Assembly: GCA_038237435.1 (NCBI GenBank) | Contig: JBBRYT010000013.1 | Location: forward strand, 39,667 to 103,666 | Direction: 5' to 3' | Length of the DNA stretch: 64,000 nt | Source: JACCTI01 sp038237435 | GTDB lineage: Bacteria > Verrucomicrobiota > Verrucomicrobiia > Chthoniobacterales > UBA10450 | In this document: positions 8,582-17,064 of the stretch, in pieces | Numbering within the stretch: the stretch's first letter is position 1 | Layout of the letters: each line of letters begins with the position of its first letter | Made by a program: the position numbers and the translations under genes | The notes under the pieces: generated by a model | Told to the model about the DNA's origin: nothing | The model's database searches: none | The model's input: only the letters and a program-made list of their open reading frames with translations

Positions 8582-9340
8582 ATGAGCCTCGACCTAAACA
8601 CGCTCTTAAACGACTGGCCGCACGAACCTGGTGCGATCAAAGTGCGCAAGATTCTCGGCCTCGATGGGCGCGAGAAGCTGCAGTTACGCATCGATCTCGG
8701 CATGCTGCAGATGGAAATGAGCGGCCGGCCTGATGGGCGCCGTCCACACAATTGCGAATCGCTGCTGCAATATCATCAACGCCGCGCCGTGCGCGCCGAG
8801 GGGCGTGGCGAAGGCTATGAGCTCTCGCCCGAAGAATGCAACGAGCTGCAGCAGGAAGGCATTCAGTATTACCATCGTTATCTGAGTCTCTTTCAGATCA
8901 ACGATTTTCAGGCAGTCATTCGCGACACTGCGCGTAACCTCGAGCTGTTCGATTTTGTTGCCGAACACACCGAGCGCGAGGAAGTGGCCTGGAGCTTCCA
9001 GCAGTTCAAGCCATACGTGCTCATGATGAACACGCGGGCCAAGGCTTCCATCTTTCTCGGTGAGGGAAAATTCGGCGAAGCTATGAGCGAAATCGAGCAT
9101 GGCCGCGATGGCATCGAAGATTTCTTCGAGCAATCGAACTTCCCCGAGCTGGCGCAGAAAAGCTCCGAGATCGCGTTTCTCGAAGAGTGGCTCGAAGAAG
9201 TCCGGGCCAAGCGCCCGCTCTCTAAACTGGAAATCATGCAGCGCGAAATGGAAGTCGCGATCAAAGACGAAATGTATGAGCGCGCCGCTGAACTGCGCGA
9301 CGCGATCCAGCGGCTGAAGACTTCCGAGAGCAGAGTGTAG
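8582..9340 (+). CDS. UVR-motif protein of unknown function
   Basis: A hydrophilic, largely helical protein of 252 residues. The C-terminal part (about 212-246, LEIMQREMEVAIKDEMYERA followed by AELRDAI) is a UVR motif, the UvrB-UvrC contact helix pair also found in McsA and ClpC-type adaptors. The N-terminal part contains DLGMLQMEMSGRPDGRRP and a tetratricopeptide-like helical middle (LMMNTRAKASIFLGEGKFGE). It is probably an adaptor or regulator rather than a nuclease. It is transcribed away from xerD across a 180-base gap in which no clear promoter was seen. Confidence 0.78.
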   Translation: MSLDLNTLLNDWPHEPGAIKVRKILGLDGREKLQLRIDLGMLQMEMSGRPDGRRPHNCESLLQYHQRRAVRAEGRGEGYELSPEECNELQQEGIQYYHRYLSLFQINDFQAVIRDTARNLELFDFVAEHTEREEVAWSFQQFKPYVLMMNTRAKASIFLGEGKFGEAMSEIEHGRDGIEDFFEQSNFPELAQKSSEIAFLEEWLEEVRAKRPLSKLEIMQREMEVAIKDEMYERAAELRDAIQRLKTSESRV

Positions 9341-9342
9341 AG

Positions 9343-9391
9343 GCGGGTGTCCTCCCCCGCACATTTTCGCGATTGCGGCTGAGACAGCCGC
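9343..9391. repeat. Pair of GC-rich hairpins in a 69-base gap
   Basis: GCGGG (9343-9347) pairs with CCCGC (9356-9360), and GCGGCTG-AGA-CAGCCGC (9375-9391) is a perfect 7-bp stem with a 3-base loop. No T-tract follows. It could be a weak terminator or a member of a REP-like interspersed repeat; only one copy was noticed here. Confidence 0.4.
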
Positions 9392-9409
9392 CACTGCACA
9401 ATCAGCTTC

Positions 9410-10045
9410 GTGAGTAATCCTAGCTTCATCGAGCGCAAAGAAAATTTCGCGCGCAAGATGGCGGGCAGGGCCAAGCCGACAGTCCGCTCGGTCGATCGTC
9501 TCCCGCCCGGACAACATCTCACGCCCGGCTTTCCTGTCTTGGATCTCGGCATCAAACCCGAGGTCTCGTTAGCCGACTGGCGACTCGAGATCGGCGGCGC
9601 GGTCGAGAATCCGAAGACCTTTACCTGGGAAGAATTCGATGCTCTGCCGCAGTTCGAAGACATGAGCGATTTCCACTGTGTTACTACCTGGAGCAAGTAC
9701 GACGTGAAGTGGACCGGCGTGGCCTTCTTCACCATTGCCGAACTCGTTAGGCCAAAGCCTGAAGCTAAACACGTCCTCTTCTCCAGCTACGACGGTTATA
9801 CCACTAACGTTCGCCTCGAAGACGTCATGGACGACGACGTCCTCATCGCGACTAAGTATGAGGGCAAACCGCTCCCACGCGATCACGGCGGCCCGGCCCG
9901 CGTCATCATTCCCAAGCTTTATGCCTGGAAAGGCGCCAAATTCATTCGCGCGATCGAATTTGTCGCGGAAGACAAACCCGGCTTCTGGGAAGTGCGCGGC
10001 TACAGCAACACCGCCGATCCTTGGACCGAGGATCGGTTCTCGTGA
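9410..10045 (+). CDS. Sulfite-oxidase-like molybdopterin oxidoreductase
   Basis: A protein of 211 residues matching the sulfite oxidase / MsrP catalytic fold. DWRLEIGGAVENPKTFTWEEF (57-77) is the usual entry, C90 in DFHCVTTW is the expected molybdenum ligand, and the C-terminal half has RDHGGPARVIIPKLYAWKGAK, typical of the molybdopterin site. No twin-arginine leader is visible, so it may act in the cytoplasm, unlike MsrP. The start is GTG at 9410; ATG at codon 17 is an alternative. No heme-binding partner of the MsrQ type is next to it. The substrate is unknown. Confidence 0.87.
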   Translation: MSNPSFIERKENFARKMAGRAKPTVRSVDRLPPGQHLTPGFPVLDLGIKPEVSLADWRLEIGGAVENPKTFTWEEFDALPQFEDMSDFHCVTTWSKYDVKWTGVAFFTIAELVRPKPEAKHVLFSSYDGYTTNVRLEDVMDDDVLIATKYEGKPLPRDHGGPARVIIPKLYAWKGAKFIRAIEFVAEDKPGFWEVRGYSNTADPWTEDRFS

Positions 10046-10059
10046 AGCGGAATAAGAGG

Positions 10060-10150
10060 GGAAACATCGAACATCCAACGTCGAACACCGAACCTCGAAG
10101 GCAGACTACTTGGGCATTCGATGTTCGATGTTGGATGTTCGATGTTTCCC
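10060..10150. repeat. Long imperfect palindrome (GAACATCGAACATC-type repeat)
   Basis: The left arm (10060-10093) and the right arm (10117-10150) are inverted copies of about 34 bases with two mismatches, separated by roughly 23 bases. The arms are themselves built from the near-repeated units CATCGAACATC and GATGTTCGATGTT. It lies directly after the sulfite-oxidase-like gene. Translations of this repeat (IEHPTSN, CWMFDV) are familiar spurious peptides in many environmental bacterial genomes. It may be a REP/RAYT-type mobile palindrome or a transcription end. The right arm contains the likely start codon of the next gene. Confidence 0.75.
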
Positions 10151-11052
10151 GACCCCTGGGTTTCCTCATTTTCGCACTTGTGGCCTCGGTCCGCGCAGAT
10201 TTTCGCGAGTTCCAAAAAATACCGACTAACGACTCGTTAGGCAGTGCGCTCCTCCAATCCGCGGAGGCGGCATCCAAAGAATTTCCGCAGCTCACGCCGG
10301 ATAGCCTGGCCCTGAGTGTTATCGATCTAACCAAATTCGAAACACCGACCCGCGCCGACTACCATGGCGACGCGCCCTTCTATCCGGCTTCTGTCATCAA
10401 ACTCTTCGTCATGGCGGAAGTCTTTCATCAAGGTAAATATTCGCCAGAGATCGAGCGCGCCCTGCGCGAAATGATTCACGTTTCCGATAACGATGCTACC
10501 GCCTACCTCATCGACGTCTTTACTAAGACCACCGCCGGTCTGGAGCTGGAAGGCGAAGCTCTCGAGGACTTCATCGACCGCCGTCGCGTCATTAACCGAT
10601 ACTTCGACTCGTTAGGTTATCACATCAGCGCGATGATGAAGCCGTGGAGCTTTGGCCCTTACGGGCGCGAAATGCAGTTGTTAGGGGCGAACAAAGAAAA
10701 CCGCAACCAAGCCAGCGCCAACTCCATCGCCTCGCTGCTTTACTGGATCGTTAAGAAACGTGCCATCACCGTCGAAGCTTCCGATGCAATGATGTCGCTG
10801 CTCGAGAGACCGCTCGACCCGCCGCGCGCCGACGAGAACCAGGTGAAAGATTTCTTCGGCGAATCGCTTCCTGCGGGCTCCAAACTCTGGTCCAAGTCGG
10901 GGGAAACCAGCGAAGTGCGGCATGACGCCGCCTACGTCGAACTACCTAACGGAAAGAAGTTTATCATCGTCATCCTCACACGCGCCGGAGAGGAAAAGCG
11001 GTTGCTGCCCGTATTCGGAGCTTACTTCTTAAAGAACGTCTCTGGACCTTAG
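10135..11052 (+). CDS. Class A beta-lactamase-like serine hydrolase
   Basis: A 305-residue protein if started at ATG 10135, which gives a good signal peptide (RPLGFLIFALVASVRA). The open frame extends to 10021, but that part only translates the palindrome and the end of the previous gene. The active-site set of penicillin-recognising enzymes is present: S86-V-I-K89 in PASVIKLFVM, S-D-N at 117-119, and K-S-G at 254-256. It could be a beta-lactamase, a D,D-peptidase or an esterase; the omega-loop Glu of true class A enzymes is not obvious. It is likely periplasmic. No regulator gene of the AmpR or BlaI type is nearby. Confidence 0.82.
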   Translation: MFDVSRPLGFLIFALVASVRADFREFQKIPTNDSLGSALLQSAEAASKEFPQLTPDSLALSVIDLTKFETPTRADYHGDAPFYPASVIKLFVMAEVFHQGKYSPEIERALREMIHVSDNDATAYLIDVFTKTTAGLELEGEALEDFIDRRRVINRYFDSLGYHISAMMKPWSFGPYGREMQLLGANKENRNQASANSIASLLYWIVKKRAITVEASDAMMSLLERPLDPPRADENQVKDFFGESLPAGSKLWSKSGETSEVRHDAAYVELPNGKKFIIVILTRAGEEKRLLPVFGAYFLKNVSGP

Positions 11053-11106
11053 TTAGAAATAATTACTTGCCGCGAACTGCGCGACCGGTTTTACGTAGTA
11101 ACCGGC

Positions 11107-11457
11107 ATGCGATTGTTGATTGAGATTTTAGTGGTGGCTGCTCTTATCGCGCTCGGCTGGGAAAAGTCCTATCGTCAAACGCTCGGCGAAGTTCCGGTAG
11201 TAGGGAGCTACTTTGCTAGCCAGAAGGTCGAACCAAAGGCAACAGCACGACGAACGATTGCCACGCAGCCTTCAACTGGAGGTCAGCCAATAACGGCTCG
11301 GCATAGCGATTCGCTTTTCGATCCGAGTCACCGAACTGTTCTGGACAAGCCCATCGATCCGGCTAACAAGACCTTTACCGGTCACATACTTTATAAAGAC
11401 GAAGCAGGTAAATCCTACTGGCTAGATGCCCAGGGTCAGCGCCACTACGAGCCGTAG
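11107..11457 (+). CDS. Small exported or membrane-anchored hypothetical protein
   Basis: A protein of 116 residues with an N-terminal hydrophobic helix (LLIEILVVAALIALGW), a Pro/Thr/Ala-rich linker, and a short C-terminal module FTGHILYKDEAGKSYWLD ending RHYEP. No family is recognised. The ATG sits directly after a CCGGTT/AACCGG stem (11085-11105), so the ribosome site may be masked. It follows the serine hydrolase after 54 bases on the same strand. Confidence 0.6.
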   Translation: MRLLIEILVVAALIALGWEKSYRQTLGEVPVVGSYFASQKVEPKATARRTIATQPSTGGQPITARHSDSLFDPSHRTVLDKPIDPANKTFTGHILYKDEAGKSYWLDAQGQRHYEP

Positions 11458-11528
11458 CTGGCGCGCGTCTCCGCCGTTTGGAGTCATAGTCAGAATTGTC
11501 GATTCGTTGTTTCGAAGAACCGATACGG

Positions 11529-12188
11529 TTAACCGTAATCAGGCAGGACGATTCCATTTAGGCTGCCGTCTGGCTTGTCGAAAATTATTACTAAGAAGGA
11601 ACCGCTTTCGGCAGCAGTGAAGTCTACTATTGATATGCCGCCGCTTTCGATCTTAGCGGCTCCGCGACTAATTTCGTCCGCAGCCACACTGCGCAGGGCG
11701 GAAAGAGACATAGGTTGGCCATTCACTGTGATCTCGGCCGTAGGTCGCGCTGAAACATATAGATAGTAGAAGTGCTTGCCCTTGTTACGCGGAGCATTGG
11801 ACTGGGGGAAGATCTGGAGTTGTGGAACTGGCTTCCGGGTTATTGGGTCCAGAACCCATTTGCTGTAAGCAATCAACGTGGTGGCAGAGTTTGGCTGCAT
11901 CATCACAGAGGCTTCCGCCGGCTTGAGGCTGCCGCCGGAAGCAATGACTCGATGGGAACCTGATAGAATCCCAATTGCGCCTGTGCTTTCACCCGAAGCG
12001 AAACCGTCCGGCCGCAGTTTTGTTCCATCAATGGTAAACAAAATCTTGTCCGGCAATCCCGAGGCGTTAGCGAAATGAAAAGCAGCCTGTGGCGGAGATG
12101 CCTGACCTAGACTGGACGCGACAGCAACCCAGAACTGCGTCACCAAAATCGCGGCTATCCTTGCGTTACAGAGGTAGTTGAGCTTCAT
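11529..12188 (-). CDS. Exported hypothetical protein after the cassette
   Basis: A protein of 219 residues when started at ATG 12188; the frame reaches further upstream but overlaps the previous gene more deeply. The first 30 residues form a signal peptide (IAAILVTQFWVAVASSLGQA). The rest contains PDKILFTIDGTKLRPDGF, LSGSHRVIASGGSLKPAEASV and a C-terminal FLVIIFDKPDGSLNGIVLPDY, a beta-rich periplasmic or surface fold of unknown function. It overlaps the end of the long cassette gene by 23 bases and is probably the last gene of that operon. Confidence 0.68.
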   Translation of the reverse strand: MKLNYLCNARIAAILVTQFWVAVASSLGQASPPQAAFHFANASGLPDKILFTIDGTKLRPDGFASGESTGAIGILSGSHRVIASGGSLKPAEASVMMQPNSATTLIAYSKWVLDPITRKPVPQLQIFPQSNAPRNKGKHFYYLYVSARPTAEITVNGQPMSLSALRSVAADEISRGAAKIESGGISIVDFTAAESGSFLVIIFDKPDGSLNGIVLPDYG

Positions 12189-15087
12189 AAGTATTGACGA
12201 CAGTCTGCGATGTGACCTTGCCGGCGGCGTCGCGCGCTGGTTTGAGGTAGACTTGGAAGACTTTGCTGGAGGTTGAAAGCACGTTGTTGCTCTTATCAAG
12301 GGCTTGTCCGGTGACAAATATCCGAAAGTTACGACTCCGGACGGCGGCTAACGGATAAACTTTCGCGAAATACTCTTCGTTGCCGCTGTCGTTCCATTCT
12401 GTTGGAGCGGGCTGCGTAGGAGCGCTCCATGCCGCCGAGTTTCCGAAAAACGCTCTTGTTCCACCGGCTATCTTCATGCCGCTAAGTTGCGCTGGGCTAA
12501 GGAATGGACGGGCCGCGATCACCGCGTCGGCGAATTGGTCGGCCTGTTTCGAAGTATACGGGGGATATAGAGTTCCGGCTGGAAGCTTCTTCGGGTCGCG
12601 ATCGAGAATGACGTTTGCCCCCAGTGCCCGGAGGGCCTCGCGGGAAGCCGTATTAATATTAACCAAACCTTTCGTGGTTATACGAGCATCAGTATGGAGC
12701 AGGTCGAGTAACTGCCAGGCACGTGTGCCCGGCTTGTCGAATAACGTAAATTCAGGACGACCGATATGCAGGGTCATGCCTCCGCCATAATTCGCACTCG
12801 CCTGACTAGCTGCGGTGATATCCGACTTAGTAATGTCGGACCATCGTGGTGGGGCACTGGTATCAGGAGGAATATTCCAAAGCCCGGGGTCATAGATGTT
12901 TCCTAGTTCGGCCATCGATGAATAGGCTCCTGTGTTTGAGATGGTGGCCGGTGCTTTTGACGGTTCTGTAACTGCACTAGCCGGCCGGGTGGTAGGTGGA
13001 TCTTGGACGGAGGCCGGGGCACCGCTCCCGGGGTAAGTCGAGACCGTGGCTGTGTCGTGTCCGCTATCGGGCCACGCTGAGGGTCGCTGCGCAGAATAGA
13101 TTTGAGTTGCGGGGACGTTCGACCGGTTGTTACGGACCCAGAAACTAGAACCTAGATCATACGCGATGGGGACTTGCGCGCTGCCGATCGAAAAAGCACT
13201 GCGGGGATCGCCCATGGTATAATAATCCGCGGTCTGATTTCCGGGGTTTATAGTGTAGTCAAATCCCGGATATGAGCCGCGCCAGTTCTTATTAGAGACG
13301 ATGTAGTTGGGCGGGCCCCTCAAGCTACCGCTGGCGCGCTGGATATGCTGTTGCGTATTAGAACCAGCTCTATCAACCAGATTGTTATTCCACTTCATTG
13401 TGTAATTACTAAGCAATGACGCGGAAAGCGGCATCGAGGTTGTGCCAGCGGCTGGAAAAATCAGTGGGGGCGCGACACCAGTATTGAAGTGAAAAAGATC
13501 CGTCCGCACCTTGTAAGCAGTGTATTCGTTAGGCTGCATGGTTGGAACCGAGATTGTCGCTGGACCGGTCGGACTTGAAGTAACCGACGAGCCACCAGGA
13601 AGGTCGTTAGCAGTGGTGCCAAACGTATAGCTGTAGCTACCTGCTTGAATCGTGTGGTTCTCAATTATGTCGATCGTGGCGCTTCCTGATGGTATTGTTT
13701 GGTTGCTTGGATTCCAAACCTCGGCCCAAGTATCCATTTGAATGTCTACCCACCAAGTGCCGCTTTTCTGATAGGTCGACTTCCACCACTTCATGACGTA
13801 AATTTCGTTAATGAACGGATAGGAGTCGATTCCCCGGTAAGTCGGGTTGGGGGCCGGATCTACCGTGGCGTCGGAGTCAGTGTCCGCGTAGTCGATTATC
13901 GATGCAGCGAGGGAGTTTACGTAGTCCAGTCCGGTTGTGGTTAGTTTTCCGTTGCGAACCGGCCCGAAATTGGGCAGGTTTGCGTTAATCTTCTGCGCGA
14001 TAGCTTGTACGGCAGCGGCACCGCCAGTTTTTACCTGATCGTTAATTTGCAGCTTGTAGGCAGTCTGGCTTCCCTCATCTTTGTACCCATACCCAAAAGG
14101 AACCAGTGCTTGTTCGGAATCGGAGATCAGGCGAACAGCGACATTCGGACTAAGGATGTCGGGCGTGGCAAGGGCGGGGGCAAGTTCCTTCAAGGTAGTT
14201 GTCGTTAGCTGCATGTCTCTCTTTCCGATAAGCAAGTCCGCGCCTGTCTTGCCAGAGTCGGTAGTTGGCGCCGGATCAAACAAAGTAAACAAAGCGACCT
14301 CGGCCGGTGTCGTTAAGTAGCGCTTGGCAGCATTAGACTGGTCTCGCGGGCGCTTATTCGCATTGCCCGTGTCATCGGTGTTACCAGCGACGCTGGCGTC
14401 GACATAACCGCCCAGGTCTTCTACCCAAAAGCTATAACGCTGGTAAGGCAGTTTGTGAGTGCCGCCCGTGCCAGTCTCGTTAGGATCGACGACTTCGATC
14501 CATTGCGTGCTGACGGCACCCAGCCAGGGCGATAACTCGGGATAGGTCTTGAGGATCTTCGTTTTCCCGCTGTCGATTTGAATCGCCGCCTTAAGGTCCG
14601 TCGTAGTTGGATTCGGAGGCGGCGTAGGAGTCGCTACCGCGCGCGTGGCGCCGGCGGTAAGATCGATGGTTTGGTTTGTAACAGACGCGCCGCCGGAGAA
14701 AAGGGGATAGTAATCCATCTTACTAGCGCTGCCTGCCTGGGCCTTGGCAAGGTAATAGTAGGAGGGCGTAGGGCCGGCTGCAGGAGCAGGAGTAAGTGGC
14801 ATGACTGGGCCATCAATTCGCGTGACCAGGAATGTATCATCAGCAGTTACTGCGCTCCCGGCGGCCGGCGAAGCCATCAATGCTTTCTTGGCTGCTTCGA
14901 GGCCATTTTGCACGGCAAGCTCTGCTTGATAACGATCGAAGGTGGACCTGGAAGTGCCGCGGTCGATAGAAGCATTAACAAGTAACCCGACCGCAATGCC
15001 TGCGGCCAGGACAAGCATTATTAAAGTAACGACCAGAGCAAATGCCTGCGGATGACTGCTTCCTGGCCTTCTTTTCATCATGGTCAT
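12166..15087 (-). CDS. Verru_Chthon cassette protein A-like
   Basis: The largest gene of a pilin-like operon, 973 residues. The N-terminus has a basic leader, then QAFALVVTLIMLVLAAGIAV and a long helix with ELAVQNGLEAAKKAL, the PilX/GspK-like layout. Near the C-terminus, GLVNINTASREALRALGAN matches the helix-hairpin-like NINTA segment seen in GspK-type proteins. The order with three other prepilin-like genes and the great length match what I recall as the Verru_Chthon cassette family set described for Verrucomicrobium and Chthoniobacter. It is likely the tip or scaffold of a pseudopilus-like assembly. Gene starts and stops in the operon nearly abut. Confidence 0.78.
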   Translation of the reverse strand: MTMMKRRPGSSHPQAFALVVTLIMLVLAAGIAVGLLVNASIDRGTSRSTFDRYQAELAVQNGLEAAKKALMASPAAGSAVTADDTFLVTRIDGPVMPLTPAPAAGPTPSYYYLAKAQAGSASKMDYYPLFSGGASVTNQTIDLTAGATRAVATPTPPPNPTTTDLKAAIQIDSGKTKILKTYPELSPWLGAVSTQWIEVVDPNETGTGGTHKLPYQRYSFWVEDLGGYVDASVAGNTDDTGNANKRPRDQSNAAKRYLTTPAEVALFTLFDPAPTTDSGKTGADLLIGKRDMQLTTTTLKELAPALATPDILSPNVAVRLISDSEQALVPFGYGYKDEGSQTAYKLQINDQVKTGGAAAVQAIAQKINANLPNFGPVRNGKLTTTGLDYVNSLAASIIDYADTDSDATVDPAPNPTYRGIDSYPFINEIYVMKWWKSTYQKSGTWWVDIQMDTWAEVWNPSNQTIPSGSATIDIIENHTIQAGSYSYTFGTTANDLPGGSSVTSSPTGPATISVPTMQPNEYTAYKVRTDLFHFNTGVAPPLIFPAAGTTSMPLSASLLSNYTMKWNNNLVDRAGSNTQQHIQRASGSLRGPPNYIVSNKNWRGSYPGFDYTINPGNQTADYYTMGDPRSAFSIGSAQVPIAYDLGSSFWVRNNRSNVPATQIYSAQRPSAWPDSGHDTATVSTYPGSGAPASVQDPPTTRPASAVTEPSKAPATISNTGAYSSMAELGNIYDPGLWNIPPDTSAPPRWSDITKSDITAASQASANYGGGMTLHIGRPEFTLFDKPGTRAWQLLDLLHTDARITTKGLVNINTASREALRALGANVILDRDPKKLPAGTLYPPYTSKQADQFADAVIAARPFLSPAQLSGMKIAGGTRAFFGNSAAWSAPTQPAPTEWNDSGNEEYFAKVYPLAAVRSRNFRIFVTGQALDKSNNVLSTSSKVFQVYLKPARDAAGKVTSQTVVNTYEAQLPL

Positions 15088-15924
15088 CTACAACTTAACC
15101 CGGGTATGGAATTGATAGACGTGCGGTTTAATAAGGCGCTGGTAGATACTGTTCTGGATATTTCCTTTTGACGGATCCCATTCCGTCGGATCGGTTGTAA
15201 CACTCATCACGGTGCGGGCTGCTTGCTGACTGATCGCGTTAAAGGAAATGTCGATCACAGCGGGAGGCTTGACCGGCGCCGTCGCAGAAGTATCGCAAAC
15301 ATACGGGTAGGATAAAGCCGTGCCGGCAGAGTCGTAGGCAGTGACTTTTAAGTTCCAGACGTATTGCGCAAGAAGATCATCGGGGTTAGTTCCTGCCGCG
15401 CCCGCGGCGAAGGGAGTGTAGAGCGCTGTCTCGGAAGCGTAGGTGGCCTGTCCTGCAATAGTGTTATAGGTCGCTGTGCTATTATGAAAAAATCGGCGAA
15501 GGCTATAAGCTTTACCGTCCCAGCTACTGTAGTAGCCGATAGAACATAGGTCACCTGCGCCGGAGTTTTTCATGGCGATAAGTCCGAATAACTCCTGGTT
15601 GTAGCTGCCGGGATTAGAAATGCTTTTTACTGCCAGGTAAGCCACCGCTCGCGTGCGCGGTTGGGGCGCGCTAGCAGGCGGTCCAGCGCCAAATGGATCG
15701 GGGTCCCATTCTGTGCGGACCAGGTTTGCGAAATCCCGGCTCATCATTTGCAGGGCGGCGCGTGCCTCCCGGAATGCGTCGGTGCGCTGGTTTGCGCGCG
15801 CGGCTGTGCTCGCCAGAGATGTGAACATCGTTCCGAGCAAAACAACGATCAACATGGTAATGGCCATGGCAATAAGAAGCTCGACAAGAGTAAAGGCGTT
15901 GTCCTTCGTAGATGGGCCGCGCAT
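15088..15924 (-). CDS. Verru_Chthon cassette protein C-like prepilin
   Basis: A protein of 278 residues with leader MRGPSTKDNA followed by FTLVELLIAMAITMLIVVLL, a prepilin helix with Glu at +5. The cleavage position follows Ala rather than the usual Gly, which is worth noting. The middle (REARAALQMMSRDFANLVRT) is the GspJ/PilW-type segment. The stop lies directly against the start of the cassette A-like gene and the gap to the previous gene is 4 bases, so the cassette is one transcription unit. Confidence 0.8.
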   Translation of the reverse strand: MRGPSTKDNAFTLVELLIAMAITMLIVVLLGTMFTSLASTAARANQRTDAFREARAALQMMSRDFANLVRTEWDPDPFGAGPPASAPQPRTRAVAYLAVKSISNPGSYNQELFGLIAMKNSGAGDLCSIGYYSSWDGKAYSLRRFFHNSTATYNTIAGQATYASETALYTPFAAGAAGTNPDDLLAQYVWNLKVTAYDSAGTALSYPYVCDTSATAPVKPPAVIDISFNAISQQAARTVMSVTTDPTEWDPSKGNIQNSIYQRLIKPHVYQFHTRVKL

Positions 15925-15928
15925 CGAG

Positions 15929-16426
15929 TTAGTATTTCGTAATTACCCGCGAAAAGCTCCGCAGAGTTTGTGCGGATGTGGGCGCTGCGGCGGGCCAGGC
16001 GACGTTGACAGTTACCTCGTTGGCATAGCCTGAATCAAAGCCAGTAGGAGCGTTGTTAGTAAGAATATTGACCGCATAAGTCGCGGCGGCGGTGTTCGCT
16101 TGCGATAGTTGCGCGTCGTTATCCGCATAAAGCTTGGCCGCCGGCGCCGCGGGAGTAGAAGTGGACTGTGATAAATCGAGTGACGCGTTGCCGCTGGAAA
16201 GTGGCAAGCTAACGCCGGTGAACTGTGAGGGCGCCTGACTGGCGATGCTCTCGATTATGGTCTGGGCGATTTGCGCTGCGCGAGTTTCATCCTGCGCAGA
16301 GCGACCGGTATTGAGACCTACGGGCAGGATACCTAGAATGGCAAGGATGGCGAAACCTATGATACCTAAGGCGAGAACTACTTCCACCAAAGTAAAGCCG
16401 TCGTTTGTAGTTACTCTTTTCATCAC
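15929..16426 (-). CDS. Verru_Chthon cassette protein B-like prepilin
   Basis: A protein of 165 residues. The leader MMKRVTTNDG ends in Gly and is followed by FTLVEVVLALGIIGFAILAI, a canonical type IV prepilin/pseudopilin start, then ILPVGLNTGRSAQDETRAAQ and IAQTIIESI, the GspI/PilV-like early helix. The C-terminal half is small and beta-rich. It overlaps the upstream gene by 4 bases (ATGA), so it is translationally coupled. Confidence 0.82.
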   Translation of the reverse strand: MMKRVTTNDGFTLVEVVLALGIIGFAILAILGILPVGLNTGRSAQDETRAAQIAQTIIESIASQAPSQFTGVSLPLSSGNASLDLSQSTSTPAAPAAKLYADNDAQLSQANTAAATYAVNILTNNAPTGFDSGYANEVTVNVAWPAAAPTSAQTLRSFSRVITKY

Positions 16427-17061
16427 ATCCGTTCGGCGCGACCGGTTAGCCTGCTAACGGCGATGCTTTCGGTCGCCTGGCTACCGCTAGTGAAATGCAA
16501 TCCGTTGGAATCGACGTATCCTTCAAAGATTCCGAATTGAACTGTGCCCGTGGTAGCTGAAGGCGTGGAGACGGGATCGACTTCGCCGTTCGCATTGAAC
16601 TTAAGGTAGGGAAAATTAGCAGTGGCCGTCGCGCCCACAGGTGTGAAAGAAAAGGGCACGGTCTTTGCGAGGTAGCCGAGGCTGCCGCTGTGAATACTTA
16701 TCCCGGTGGGCAGAGTGCGCCACGGCGTTACTTGTTTTTGAGCGCCCGGATTGGCCGGGTCATCTTCAAAGAGCGCGTAGGATCGATAGGCGTATTTTTG
16801 AGTCGTTGCACTGTCAGTTCCTGCAGGGAGCTGATCGGGAAAGACCAAGTAGGTAGGTTGACCGTCCTTGATTGCCTGTGCCCGAGTTTGCTCGATCGCT
16901 CCGAGCAAGTTGCTAATGGCGCCCTTTCGACCGCTTGATTTTGATAGAGAATTTACGGCGGGAACAATTGCGACCAACATGATTGCGATGATCCCGATGA
17001 CGACCAAAAGCTCAATGAGCGTGAAGGCGTGGGAACGGCCGTCAAAATGTTCCGTACGCAT
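16423..17061 (-). CDS. Verru_Chthon cassette protein D-like prepilin
   Basis: A protein of 212 residues starting MRTEHFDGRSHA, then FTLIELLVVIGIIAIMLVAI. It has the prepilin Glu at +5 but Ala rather than Gly before the cleavage point. The following part (KGAISNLLGAIEQTRAQAIK) is the GspH/FimT-like helix with the usual 'N-x-x-x-x-x-x-x-x-x-R' pattern. It is likely a minor pseudopilin. It sits 3 bases after the GspG-like gene and overlaps the next by 4. Confidence 0.8.
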   Translation of the reverse strand: MRTEHFDGRSHAFTLIELLVVIGIIAIMLVAIVPAVNSLSKSSGRKGAISNLLGAIEQTRAQAIKDGQPTYLVFPDQLPAGTDSATTQKYAYRSYALFEDDPANPGAQKQVTPWRTLPTGISIHSGSLGYLAKTVPFSFTPVGATATANFPYLKFNANGEVDPVSTPSATTGTVQFGIFEGYVDSNGLHFTSGSQATESIAVSRLTGRAERM

Positions 17062-17064
17062 GGA

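Noticed and set aside
10021..10134. Extra N-terminal residues of the serine hydrolase
   Set aside because: This stretch overlaps the end of the previous gene and only translates the palindrome; the signal peptide starts at the ATG at 10135.
10060..10150. CRISPR array
   Set aside because: There is one inverted pair with short internal units and no regular spacers; no cas genes are in the window.
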